From contig JAFIEV010000089.1 of NCBI GenBank assembly GCA_020832305.1, positions 186,001 through 250,000 on the forward strand: DNA of 64,000 bases. The letters are read 5' to 3'. The DNA comes from Cyclobacteriaceae bacterium (GTDB lineage Bacteria; Bacteroidota; Bacteroidia; Cytophagales; Cyclobacteriaceae). Of the stretch, positions 18,511-27,209 are shown piece by piece (position 1 is the stretch's first letter; every line of letters begins with the position of its first letter). Under the pieces are notes generated by a model, which worked only from the letters and a program-made list of their open reading frames with translations, was not told the origin of the DNA and did no database searches. A program made the position numbers and the translations under genes.

Positions 18511-21500
18511 ATGAAACTGGACAGACGTATTGTAATTGTTTTCTGTATGGCGAGCTTGTGGGGTTTACAAGGTCTTACAGCCCAAAATGCTCAAATTTCC
18601 ATAGCATCTCTTGTCATTGAAAAAAATGATACAACCTTAACATTCATCTCAAGCTGCATTTTTGCCGAAGGTGAAGGGCGCTTCTGGGCAATGGCGGAAG
18701 ACCTGAGAAAAGCCGATGGCATTAAAATCCTAACCGCCGACAGCAGTTTGCACATTATCGAAAAAATCACGCGTGATGTAAGTCCCATGGGCATTGTGCA
18801 AGGCATTGCAGGAAATTTACTCACAGCACGCATTTCCTACGCATCTGCTGCATCCCTTAAAGATGCTGGTGAAAAAGAACTCATTGTATACACCATGACC
18901 GATGTGCAGCAGGTTCAAGAAAAGAAATTAACGATTAAAGAGCATCAATACATGCCATCCTACGGTCAAATGCTTGTTTTGGGTGAAAAACCGGATCCCA
19001 GCTGGAAATCCACTTCTGTTTTCAATCACAAAAATCAATTGATAGGCATGCTGACTTCTCCGGCAAATTTTGTTGTTGACATGTCCTTCCTTAAGACCTG
19101 GCCCGAAAGCACGGTATCTTATAAAGACTGGAAGTCAAGCCCTGTAAAACCTGCCTGGATGCCAGAGCTATTACTTGCCTTCTCCTCAGACCAGTTTGAA
19201 AAAGCGATGAACCTGGCCGATAAACACAAAAAAGATCAACCACAGCTGGCTTTACCTTATTATATAGCAGGTATAATCAAGGCAGGCCAGGGTAAATCAG
19301 GGCTGGCGCTGCAGGATTTAAATAAGGCTTTGGAAATAGATGAAACCCTCACGCCTGCATATGCTCAGAGGGCTCAATTGCAACTGGAAAACAGGAAATA
19401 CCTTGAAAGTATAAAGGACGCTACCTTTGCCATTGACAAGAAATACGATCTGGCCAATATGTATGTCATCCGAGGAAAAAACCATTTTGCATTAGAGGCT
19501 TTTGAAGACGCTGTCAAGGATTTACAGGCTGCCCTGGAGCACGGAAGCAAAGACAAGGAAATTCATCCCCTCCGCGCCCAGAGCTATAAATCCCTCGGAA
19601 AATATCAACAGGCTATCGAAGACTTTATAGAGGCAATAAAGCTGGGTATCGACAACGAAAATATCCACTTTGCCCTGGCCGAAAGCTATTTGAATATTGA
19701 AGAAAGCCAAAAAGCCATTGTACATCTGGATAAAGCCATTGCCATAAATCCACAATTGGGAAAGGCCTTTTTAGTCCGTGGTACATTATATTTTGATTCA
19801 AACGAGTTTGGAAAAGCGCTTTCTGACCTGGAAACAGCCAAAACTCACGGAGCCAACAGTGGCATTCTATATAAAATGCTGGGTTTTTCTAAATATCACA
19901 CGGGTAAACCGGAGGATGCGCTAAAAGACCTGAGCAGCGCCATCCGAATGGGAGAAAAAGATCCACTATTGTATAAGTACAGAGCTCACCTCTACTTTGA
20001 AAACACCGATTACAACAAAAGCATCGAAGACTTTACTGTAGCGATCGCTGGTGGTATTGATGAATCCACAGTATATTTTATGCGTGGAAGTGCCTGTTTC
20101 TTTACCAAAAAATTTGATGCTGCGCTTCAAGACCTGACATTGGCAGAGACCAAAGGTGAAAAAAGCATGGAATTGTATGAAAGGCGCGGACTATCGCTTT
20201 ATCAGTTAAAGGAGTACACCAAAGCAATTGAAGATGCTGCTAAGGCCTTAACAATGGGCGCTGAAAATGCCCTGCTCAGTTTTGCTGTGGCGCATTGTCA
20301 TGTAGAATTGGAGCAATATGCCGAAGCCCTGCCCTATTTTGAAAAGGCATTGGCCCCCGAAACTGAAAATGAATTCTTTTATTACCTGCGGGGATTGGTC
20401 ACATACAAAACCAGTGGTGCAGCACCTGCCAAAAGTGATCTTGACAAGGCACTGACAATGAAAAGCAACTTTGCACAGGCACAAACGCTCAGGGGTCAAT
20501 TGCGTTTTGATCTCAAAGACTGGCCGGGGGTTATTGAGGACCTTGCACCCTTAACCCGAACTGGCCGACCGGCCGCCGAAGTTTTTCAAATGCTCGGTAT
20601 AGCTTCCTATCATGAAAAGCAGGGAGATGCCGTAATACAATACCTCAATATCGCTGTTGCACAGGGTGTAGAAGATGCTTTTACCTATTTTTGCAGGGCT
20701 ACGGCCTATTATGACAAGAAAAATTTTGAAGCATCCAGCGCTGATTTCAGCAAGGCCATCGATGCAGGCTATACCCAACAGCAAGCTTTTTTGCTGAGAG
20801 GATATGCCTATTTTGCTATGAAGAATTTCCGGGATTGTGTTCAGGATCTCGATAAAGCACTGGAGCTCGGCGCCTCAGAACCTGAGCTGTATTTTAGCCG
20901 GGGTTATGCAAGATATGAAACAAAAGACTATGAAGGTGCACTTCAGGACTTTAACCAGGCCATTCAACTTAATCCCGGGTATACCGAGGCTTATATAAAA
21001 CGAGCCAATTCAAAGTTCAGGATCAAAGATTATCATGAGGCCATAGCCGATTATGACCAGGCCATCGCTTTGGGTAACGAAGAAGCTATTGTATATAACA
21101 ATCGGGGTAAAGCCAAACATTTACTCGACATGCACAATGAAGCCATCACTGATTATACCAAAGCCCTCACGATTGATGCCAATTATGGAAAAGCCCTTGA
21201 AAACCGGGCACAAGCCTTTTATCTTCAGGAAAAACATCCTGAAGCCATAACTGATTTTCTCCGTTTGCAAAAGCTAAACAAACTTGCTGCAGATCAATTG
21301 TTTATGTTAGGCAATGCATACTATCATACCCAAAATTATGCCCTGGCCATAACCTTCTTCGATCAGGCCATTCAGGCTGGCATTCGCGATAAAGAAGTTT
21401 TTGTCCATCGTGCAGACTGCCATGCCATCAACAATGATTATCCAGAGGCCATAAAAGATTATACCGCAGCTTTGCAATTGGAACCTAAAGATGTGAACCT

Positions 21501-21942
21501 GCTCACGGCCCGTGCTGAAGCTTATGTAATGATAGAAAATCTTGAATATGCTTTAAATGACCTTACTGCCGCTATACAAGCCGGGGGTAACCAGGCAAAT
21601 AACCTGTTCAACAGGGCTGCACTAAGGGAACAATTGAATATGTACAATGAAGCTATAGAAGATTATACAGCAGTAATCAGCATTAACCCTGAAGATGCCG
21701 TGGCTTATTTTAGCAGGGGAAATTGCTATTTTAACCTGGGTCAGTTGGCAGCTGCTATTAAAGATTATAGAAAAACAGTAGAATTGGATCAGAGTAATGC
21801 AGATTATTTCAGGGCACTGGGTAATTTAAAGTATCAGTTGAGCGACCTTCAGGAAAACCCTTGTGACGACTGGCAAAGAGCGGCCGATCTGGGGGATAAA
21901 AAATCGGCATTTGCTGTAAAAAGATATTGTATAAAGCAGTAG
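18511..21942 (+). CDS. Giant exported tetratricopeptide-repeat protein
   Basis: This 1143-residue protein has a signal peptide ending GLTAQ. Residues about 26-215 form a non-TPR head with the feel of a degenerate trypsin-like domain (a VFNHKNQLIGML segment recalls the end of HtrA-like folds), but no catalytic triad can be pointed to. From about residue 220 to the end there are more than two dozen 34-residue TPR units (for example AYIKRANSKFRIKDYHEAIA), most ending in acidic-Pro or Gly-rich turns. The C-terminus, DDWQRAADLGDKKSAFAVKR, is the usual cap of Bacteroidota TPR proteins. It is probably a periplasmic or outer-membrane scaffold. Neighbours give no hint of a partner. Confidence 0.88.
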   Translation: MKLDRRIVIVFCMASLWGLQGLTAQNAQISIASLVIEKNDTTLTFISSCIFAEGEGRFWAMAEDLRKADGIKILTADSSLHIIEKITRDVSPMGIVQGIAGNLLTARISYASAASLKDAGEKELIVYTMTDVQQVQEKKLTIKEHQYMPSYGQMLVLGEKPDPSWKSTSVFNHKNQLIGMLTSPANFVVDMSFLKTWPESTVSYKDWKSSPVKPAWMPELLLAFSSDQFEKAMNLADKHKKDQPQLALPYYIAGIIKAGQGKSGLALQDLNKALEIDETLTPAYAQRAQLQLENRKYLESIKDATFAIDKKYDLANMYVIRGKNHFALEAFEDAVKDLQAALEHGSKDKEIHPLRAQSYKSLGKYQQAIEDFIEAIKLGIDNENIHFALAESYLNIEESQKAIVHLDKAIAINPQLGKAFLVRGTLYFDSNEFGKALSDLETAKTHGANSGILYKMLGFSKYHTGKPEDALKDLSSAIRMGEKDPLLYKYRAHLYFENTDYNKSIEDFTVAIAGGIDESTVYFMRGSACFFTKKFDAALQDLTLAETKGEKSMELYERRGLSLYQLKEYTKAIEDAAKALTMGAENALLSFAVAHCHVELEQYAEALPYFEKALAPETENEFFYYLRGLVTYKTSGAAPAKSDLDKALTMKSNFAQAQTLRGQLRFDLKDWPGVIEDLAPLTRTGRPAAEVFQMLGIASYHEKQGDAVIQYLNIAVAQGVEDAFTYFCRATAYYDKKNFEASSADFSKAIDAGYTQQQAFLLRGYAYFAMKNFRDCVQDLDKALELGASEPELYFSRGYARYETKDYEGALQDFNQAIQLNPGYTEAYIKRANSKFRIKDYHEAIADYDQAIALGNEEAIVYNNRGKAKHLLDMHNEAITDYTKALTIDANYGKALENRAQAFYLQEKHPEAITDFLRLQKLNKLAADQLFMLGNAYYHTQNYALAITFFDQAIQAGIRDKEVFVHRADCHAINNDYPEAIKDYTAALQLEPKDVNLLTARAEAYVMIENLEYALNDLTAAIQAGGNQANNLFNRAALREQLNMYNEAIEDYTAVISINPEDAVAYFSRGNCYFNLGQLAAAIKDYRKTVELDQSNADYFRALGNLKYQLSDLQENPCDDWQRAADLGDKKSAFAVKRYCIKQ

Positions 21943-21972
21943 TTGACTACAAGCTAACCTCTAATATCTGGT

Positions 21973-22155
21973 ATGAGCGAAAAAGAGATTGACAATATGA
22001 CATTTCACTTCCAACAAGCGGTTGAGAAATAATCGAAATCTTATTTGATTTACCTACTTGAATGGATTGTTACAGATGGTCCGGAATTTAAAAAGTATTT
22101 TAACCCTTTGAGTGAACATCAAAGCTATGTAGTTGAGGTAAGATACCCTGAATAA
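21973..22155 (+). pseudogene. Decayed HEPN-domain protein
   Basis: A 61-codon frame from ATG 21973 to the stop at 22153 is broken by an in-frame TAA at 22030-22032. Read through that stop, it gives MTFHFQQAVEK, stop, SKSYLIYLLEW, then SEHQSYVVEVRYPE. The first part matches the HEPN signature (FHxQQAxEKxLKAYL) and the last part the usual C-terminal xVEVRYP motif. The middle of the domain appears deleted. HEPN proteins usually pair with a nucleotidyltransferase antitoxin, and none is left here. The family call is inference from motifs; the in-frame stop is directly visible. Confidence 0.65.
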
Positions 22156-22245
22156 CCGGCATTTGATCCTTACCAGTATTTTAGTTTAATTTAGAATATT
22201 CGTATCAAAGACTAAATTTTAACTGATTATACTGCACAATTCCCC

Positions 22246-22932
22246 ATGCTTGTTTTTATTTGCGGGATGGATTTGCAAGTAGAAATAGAAACCACGATGG
22301 CCGAAAAATTACCCTCAGCCAACGTAATGAGTTTACTGGCTGAAGTAGAGGTGATGCCATCGCCACAGTCCTTGTTGGATGAAATAGAAGCAGCAAGCGA
22401 TCAATTGCGCAGTCAGTTAAAAATAGAAGACATCAGCCGGCAAGACGCGATCGCCCAGACACGCCAGGCTTATAAAACGCTCGGCAAGGATCCCTCGCGG
22501 TATCGTCCATCCTCTGAAGCACTGCTGCGACGAATTGTTGGTGGTAAATCGTTATACCTTATCAACAATCTGGTTGATCTGCTGAATCTCATCTCTTTGC
22601 GCACTGCCTTTTCAATAGGTGGATTTGATGCCAATCAGATTGAAGGAAAGGTCCGATTGGGTGTCGGATTGGCGGATGAACCGTACGAAGCCATAGGGAG
22701 AGGCCAGCTCAATATTGAAGGTTTGCCAGTATTACGTGACGATAGAGGTGCTTTTGGCACGCCTACCAGCGATGTTATGCGCACAAGGGTCACTGAAGAT
22801 ACACAGATTTTCAGGATGGATATAATCTATTATGAAACCTCTGCAAAGCCAGAAGCCCTGAAAGCCCTGCAAATGGCATCCTCATTGCTGATTGCCTACG
22901 CCAAGGCTAAAAACATTCGCATATCAGATTAA
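22246..22932 (+). CDS. B3/B4 tRNA-binding domain protein
   Basis: The 228-residue cytosolic protein resembles the B3/B4 domain of phenylalanyl-tRNA synthetase beta subunits, found alone in many bacteria. Typical segments are QTRQAYKTLGKDPSRYRPS, RRIVGGKSLYLINNLVDLLN and FSIGGFDANQIEG. The domain in PheT edits misacylated tRNA; the role of the free-standing form is not settled. ATG 22246 gives an untypical start, and ATG 22267 (MDLQVEIET) is plausible. It ends 1 nt before the DUF429 gene, so the two are probably co-translated. Confidence 0.85.
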   Translation: MLVFICGMDLQVEIETTMAEKLPSANVMSLLAEVEVMPSPQSLLDEIEAASDQLRSQLKIEDISRQDAIAQTRQAYKTLGKDPSRYRPSSEALLRRIVGGKSLYLINNLVDLLNLISLRTAFSIGGFDANQIEGKVRLGVGLADEPYEAIGRGQLNIEGLPVLRDDRGAFGTPTSDVMRTRVTEDTQIFRMDIIYYETSAKPEALKALQMASSLLIAYAKAKNIRISD

Positions 22933-22933
22933 G

Positions 22934-23533
22934 ATGCCAGATAAGAAAACAGAACTATGCCTTGCCGGGGTTGACTATGGAAGCAAAATGGCCGGAACCA
23001 CCGTATTTGCTTATACAAAAGGCAATGCCCTGTGGCTTTTACAATCTGAAAAAGGTAAAGATGCCGATGCTTTTCTGCAAAAGCTGATCCGTATGCATCA
23101 ACCGCATTACCTGGGTTTTGATGCCCCATTGTCCCTCCCGGGCGTATACCTCAAGATACCGGGATGCACCGATTATTTTTATCGCGCGGCTGACAGGGCT
23201 CTTGGTGCCATGTCGCCTATGTTTCTGGGTGGACTTACGGCAAGGGCAATGCGGATCAAACACGAATGCAGTGATTTAGATACCCAAATTTTTGAAACCT
23301 ATCCGGCCCGCTTGGTCGGGAAACTTTGTCCGGGTTTGAAAGGATATAAAAAATCATCGGAAGCCTTAAAAGTTTTTAAAGATGCCTTTTCTGAGACTAT
23401 GCAGCTCCAGGTGAAGGAATTAAATAACTGGCACCAGGCCGATGCATTACTGGCGCTATGGGCAGCCTGGCGAAAAAATCTGGAAATTGCCGATGTTTAC
23501 GGCAACCCTCATGAAGGTTTAATATATATTTAA
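22934..23533 (+). CDS. DUF429 family protein, RNase H-like fold
   Basis: From ATG 22934 the protein has about 199 residues; an upstream TTG at 22892 would overlap the previous gene and is less likely. It matches DUF429, a predicted RNase H-like nuclease: GVDYGSKMAGTT (first acidic residue on strand 1), YLGFDAPLSLPG, FETYPARLVGKL and a final NWHQADALLALWAAW with the last Asp. All putative acidic positions are present. Substrate and physiological role are unknown. Its 1-nt separation from the B3/B4 gene suggests joint function, possibly in RNA handling, but that is inference. Confidence 0.82.
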   Translation: MPDKKTELCLAGVDYGSKMAGTTVFAYTKGNALWLLQSEKGKDADAFLQKLIRMHQPHYLGFDAPLSLPGVYLKIPGCTDYFYRAADRALGAMSPMFLGGLTARAMRIKHECSDLDTQIFETYPARLVGKLCPGLKGYKKSSEALKVFKDAFSETMQLQVKELNNWHQADALLALWAAWRKNLEIADVYGNPHEGLIYI

Positions 23534-23569
23534 TTTTTCTTTTTACTTTCATACTCAAAAAAGGCATGT

Positions 23570-23744
23570 ATGGATTCTGATGAATTGCAAGCTTTGATCG
23601 GAAAAGGTGAAACCAGTACATTACAATTTAAAGGAAATGTGAACAACGAATTAAGTATTGCTCAGTAAATGGTTGCCTTTGCTGATTAATGATATTGATG
23701 GAGAACTTTTCAGGGTAATGATTCCAAGACCTCAGCAACCATAA
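23570..23744 (+). pseudogene. Decayed AlbA_2/schlafen-type gene fragment
   Basis: From ATG 23570 the frame reads MDSDELQALIGKGETSTLQF, which matches the N-terminus of AlbA_2 (schlafen-like) ATP-binding or regulator proteins, followed by a stop at 23666 and then in the same frame MVAFAD with another stop at 23687. A shifted frame near the end gives DIDGELFRVMIPRPQQP and a stop at 23742, resembling that family's C-terminus. Only the two ends remain, so this is a deletion remnant. The identification rests on short motifs. Confidence 0.55.
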
Positions 23745-23769
23745 TCTCCTGTAAGTAGTGTCACTTGCC

Positions 23770-24840
23770 TTATTGATGATGCTGTTGCCAGGTATGGAGC
23801 ACCTTTTCGGCCAGACTCACCATTTCTTCTTCTTCGGGTTCATTGCGATTGGTGAGTATGATGAGGCTGATTTTTTTCTCCGGTATCCGGTAAAAAATAT
23901 TCCGGAAAGAGGTACTGCTTCCCGTATGATACACAACTTTTTCACCTTTGTCATTTTTTTTAAGGTGCCATCCTAATCCATAGTCAATGAAATTACCGTT
24001 TAACAGTTTACCAGGAGTGAATGATTTTTCAATGGTTTTCAAAGGCAAAATGGCACCTGAATATAATGCCTGATCCCATAAAAACAGATCCTCCAGATTA
24101 GAATATATTCCTCCATCGCCCAAAACAGCCGACGTGCTGCTTTGGTCTTTCCTGATCCATACTCCGCTTTCCCGACTGTAACCAAAGGCCCTTTCAGCTA
24201 CAGTGTTCACCTTCTTTATATGGGCTACCGTACTTTTCATACCCAGGTGACTGAAGATATTTCTTTCCAGGAAGTCAGGATAATCCATACCGGAATACTT
24301 TTCAACCATTAACGCAAGCAATGCATAGGCAGTATTGCTGTACCGGTAGGAAGTACCGGGTGCAAAATACAATGTATCGACAGACAGGATTATGTCCAAA
24401 ACCCCCTGGTCTCTTATCTGATGGTTTAAGGCTGAGTCAGGCACATAATCTTCATAATCCCATATACCGGAAGTATGATTGAGCAAATGATAAATATGTA
24501 TAGCTTTTCCATAGTCCGGAAAATCATCAAAAACCTGATCTAAAGTCCAGTTGAGGTCTACCAACCCTTCCTTTTCCAACAGCAGTATGCAGGTGGCAGT
24601 AAATTGTTTTGAAACAGAGGCCAACCTGAAATTTGTATTAGTGTGTACAGGCTTTTTGCTTTCGAGTTCTGCCCATCCGTAAGTATTTTGATATTCAATT
24701 TCTCCATCTTTTATGATCGCAAGAGCAGCGCCGGGTTGATCGTTGATATAAGAAGAAAAGCAGGCATCTAAAGGATTATCTGATGTAATACAAGAATTCA
24801 TACATGCAAAAATGAAAAGCAATGATATAATATTTTTCAT
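23770..24840 (-). CDS. Serine hydrolase, class C beta-lactamase / DD-peptidase fold, lipoprotein
   Basis: The 356-residue protein has a lipoprotein signal (ACMNSC, Cys17). Catalytic motifs are S75-V-S-K78 (in LASVSKQFTA), Y167-S-N169 (in YRYSNTAYAL) and the third motif HTG in VVYHTGSS. This is the penicillin-binding-protein-like group (PF00144), whose members include esterases, D-aminopeptidases and carboxypeptidases; true beta-lactamase activity is only one option. The gene is monocistronic and convergent with the DUF429 pair. Confidence 0.92.
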   Translation of the reverse strand: MKNIISLLFIFACMNSCITSDNPLDACFSSYINDQPGAALAIIKDGEIEYQNTYGWAELESKKPVHTNTNFRLASVSKQFTATCILLLEKEGLVDLNWTLDQVFDDFPDYGKAIHIYHLLNHTSGIWDYEDYVPDSALNHQIRDQGVLDIILSVDTLYFAPGTSYRYSNTAYALLALMVEKYSGMDYPDFLERNIFSHLGMKSTVAHIKKVNTVAERAFGYSRESGVWIRKDQSSTSAVLGDGGIYSNLEDLFLWDQALYSGAILPLKTIEKSFTPGKLLNGNFIDYGLGWHLKKNDKGEKVVYHTGSSTSFRNIFYRIPEKKISLIILTNRNEPEEEEMVSLAEKVLHTWQQHHQ

Positions 24841-25233
24841 AAATTTTGTGGTTGATCAGGGCAATTTCTTAGGTTGGAAAAAGCATGCAGTGTATTCCTT
24901 TTCTTCAAAGTATTTCAATTTTTTGAAAAGTTATAGCTTTAAAAATTCTTTACAAAGAATACTCGCTATTTCAGTATATACATTAGGAGGAGTTCAGCAC
25001 TTGAAGCTCATGATGGGATATTAGCTCGTAGTTCGTAGCTCGTAAATTGTATGATTTTTCTTACCATTAGTCAGAAGAACTATAGACAGTGTGGATTGCA
25101 AATCCGCTACATCTGTGGTTCGGGATTGCAAAATCCCAAACAGTCTTAGATTATTTCAGCCGGCTATATAGCTTCTGTTATAACTGTTTAGAATAAACAA
25201 TTCAACAATTCAACAAATATCTTATAAAGTATA
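24841..25233. other. Intergenic region with paired GGATTGCAAATCC-type hairpin repeats
   Basis: No gene is visible. Two related small palindromes occur 29 bp apart: GGATTGCAAATCC (25093-25105) and GGGATTGCAAAATCCC (25122-25137), a pattern that looks like a dispersed intergenic repeat. A short REP-like AGCTCGTAGTTCGTAGCTCG tract lies at about 25024-25043. Confidence 0.5.
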
Positions 25234-25953
25234 TTATTCTGGAAACCAAACTTCCTCCAGGTCTTTATAGACTCCGGGCGCGCCGAATAGAGGGCAATTT
25301 CTTTTTCGAAGCACATTGTCCAGATCCCTTACAGCCTCACGGGTAAGTTCCTTAAGCTTCTGGCCACTACCCAATGCCTGCAATAAACTGAAAGCTGTCA
25401 TTTCAAGCAACTCAACATTCATCAGTGTCCATTCGATGGTATCAGGACTCATGGTGACTATGCCATGGTTTTCCATTAAAAAACTATTGTAGCGCTGCAG
25501 ATATGGCGTGAAGTTTTCCGCAAGCTTTTGAGATATGGGCTCAGCATAAGGCACAATGGGGACCGGTCCCACTTCATGGGTAGTTTCAGGATACCAGGGG
25601 CGCATCAGATAATTGGGGCCATCCATTATGGCAAATGCACCAATATTGGGTGCATGACAATGAAGGACTGAAACTATGTCAGGCCTTTCTTCGAAAAATT
25701 TCATATACATCCATTTTTCACCGGTAGGCCTGCGCGTTCCTTCAATGGTCTCTCCTTTTTTATCGATAAAAACGAGATCTTCCAACTGAATATCTCCTTT
25801 GTTCATCATAGTGGGCGTGATCAGTATCAGATTATCTTCGAGCTTCCAGGCCAGATTACCTCCGAATCCTGTCACATACATATTGCGTGCGATGCGATGA
25901 CAAACCTTTACAAATTGATTTGCCTGTTTATTATACTTTTCGAGCAGTTTCAT
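25234..25953 (-). CDS. Class II aldolase/adducin family protein
   Basis: Starting at ATG 25953 (MKLLEKYNKQ; the ATG at 25989 adds a Lys-rich stretch), the protein has about 239 residues. It shows the class II aldolase layout: GGNLAWKLEDNLILITPT, then TGEKWMYMKFF, with zinc-ligand histidines in VLHCHAPN and ENHG. Relatives include L-fuculose-phosphate and L-rhamnulose-1-phosphate aldolases and ribulose-phosphate epimerases, but the exact sugar cannot be read here. It is the last gene of the minus-strand operon after two zinc dehydrogenases and the PHP-like gene, so it probably cleaves or epimerises their product. Confidence 0.87.
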   Translation of the reverse strand: MKLLEKYNKQANQFVKVCHRIARNMYVTGFGGNLAWKLEDNLILITPTMMNKGDIQLEDLVFIDKKGETIEGTRRPTGEKWMYMKFFEERPDIVSVLHCHAPNIGAFAIMDGPNYLMRPWYPETTHEVGPVPIVPYAEPISQKLAENFTPYLQRYNSFLMENHGIVTMSPDTIEWTLMNVELLEMTAFSLLQALGSGQKLKELTREAVRDLDNVLRKRNCPLFGAPGVYKDLEEVWFPE

Positions 25954-26112
25954 TTTCTTCGATTTTTTAAAAATTTTTTGATATGTCAATAGTAGGTTTG
26001 AAAGGGCAAAACCTGCTGCTAAATCAGATACACCGAAGAACCTATGTTGTCTGGTAATATCTGCAAAGTCTTTTATTATTTGTTTAATTAAAAGCCTATA
26101 TTAAACTCATTT

Positions 26113-27159
26113 TCAGGTATTTATAATAATTTTTAATGAACCTTCGGCCGGGTTCTTTTGTACTTCAACAGCCCTGTTAAAATCTTCAAGTTCAAAACGA
26201 TGCGTGACCAATTGTTCTCCATTGATTTTACCCAATTCAAGCATTTCCCGGGCTTCAATATAATCTCTGTATACAGAACTATTGGCTCCATGTATGTGCA
26301 GTTCAAGATAGTGAATCAGGTTCAGATCTAAAGGCTCAACAGGATCAGATTTGGGCATCCCGGCAAAAATGGATAGATGACCATTTCTCGCCAGCATTTG
26401 AATGCCTACCGGTACCAGTGACTTCACAGAAGCGGCAACTACAACAGCATCTACACCCTTTCCATTGGTTTTTTTCATAATCCAATCAACGGGGTCGGTA
26501 CTGCTGCTGTCTATCCAGTTATTAAAGGGCAGTCCGAGTTTTTTATGGAGCTCAAGCCGGTCTTTGGAAATATCAACAATGGTAATCTCTTCCACGCCTC
26601 TCGCTTTGGCCACCAATGCGTTTAGTACACCAATGATGCCACCACCAAAGATTACGACGTGGCGACATTCTTCCAATGGAATGTACCGCATCCCATTGAT
26701 ACAACAGCTTAGTGGCTCCATTAGTGTAGCTACTTCATCGCTCATTTTTTCGGGTACCGGAATCAGACAGCCCTGATCTACACCAATTTTGGGCATGATC
26801 ATGTATTCGGCAAATCCACCATCCCACTGGTAACCGATGGCTTTAAAACCATTTTCACACAAATTTTCCTGATGTCTTTCGCACATAGCACAGTGGCCGC
26901 ATCCAATGACTGTTTGAATCGCATACCTTTCTCCGGGATGAATATCTTTTACTCCTTCCCCAGTTTTAACTACCGTACCAACTATTTCATGCCCTACGAT
27001 ATCCACATCAACCTTTTTCTCACCACTGAGTACACGCTGATCCGTACCACAAATAGCACATGCATTGACTTTTAACAAAACATCCCCTTCCTGTACATCA
27101 GGTGTAGGCACTTCCTTAACTTCGATATGTCCGGGTTTAATGATTACTGCTGCTTTCAT
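26113..27159 (-). CDS. Zinc-dependent medium-chain alcohol/threonine-type dehydrogenase
   Basis: The 348-residue MDR enzyme has catalytic-zinc ligands in CAICGTDQR and GHE, the structural-zinc cysteine set in CGHCAMCERHQENLC, and the Rossmann motif GGGIIGVLNALVAKARG. It uses NAD(P) to oxidise a secondary alcohol of a sugar, alditol or amino acid; relatives include sorbitol and threonine dehydrogenases. It lies 50 bp downstream of the PHP-like gene in the operon controlled from the 29625-29801 region. The substrate is unknown. Confidence 0.92.
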   Translation of the reverse strand: MKAAVIIKPGHIEVKEVPTPDVQEGDVLLKVNACAICGTDQRVLSGEKKVDVDIVGHEIVGTVVKTGEGVKDIHPGERYAIQTVIGCGHCAMCERHQENLCENGFKAIGYQWDGGFAEYMIMPKIGVDQGCLIPVPEKMSDEVATLMEPLSCCINGMRYIPLEECRHVVIFGGGIIGVLNALVAKARGVEEITIVDISKDRLELHKKLGLPFNNWIDSSSTDPVDWIMKKTNGKGVDAVVVAASVKSLVPVGIQMLARNGHLSIFAGMPKSDPVEPLDLNLIHYLELHIHGANSSVYRDYIEAREMLELGKINGEQLVTHRFELEDFNRAVEVQKNPAEGSLKIIINT

Positions 27160-27209
27160 GAATTAATATTAATTATGCTTTTTTAGTATAGATAAATAAT
27201 TGAATCAAC

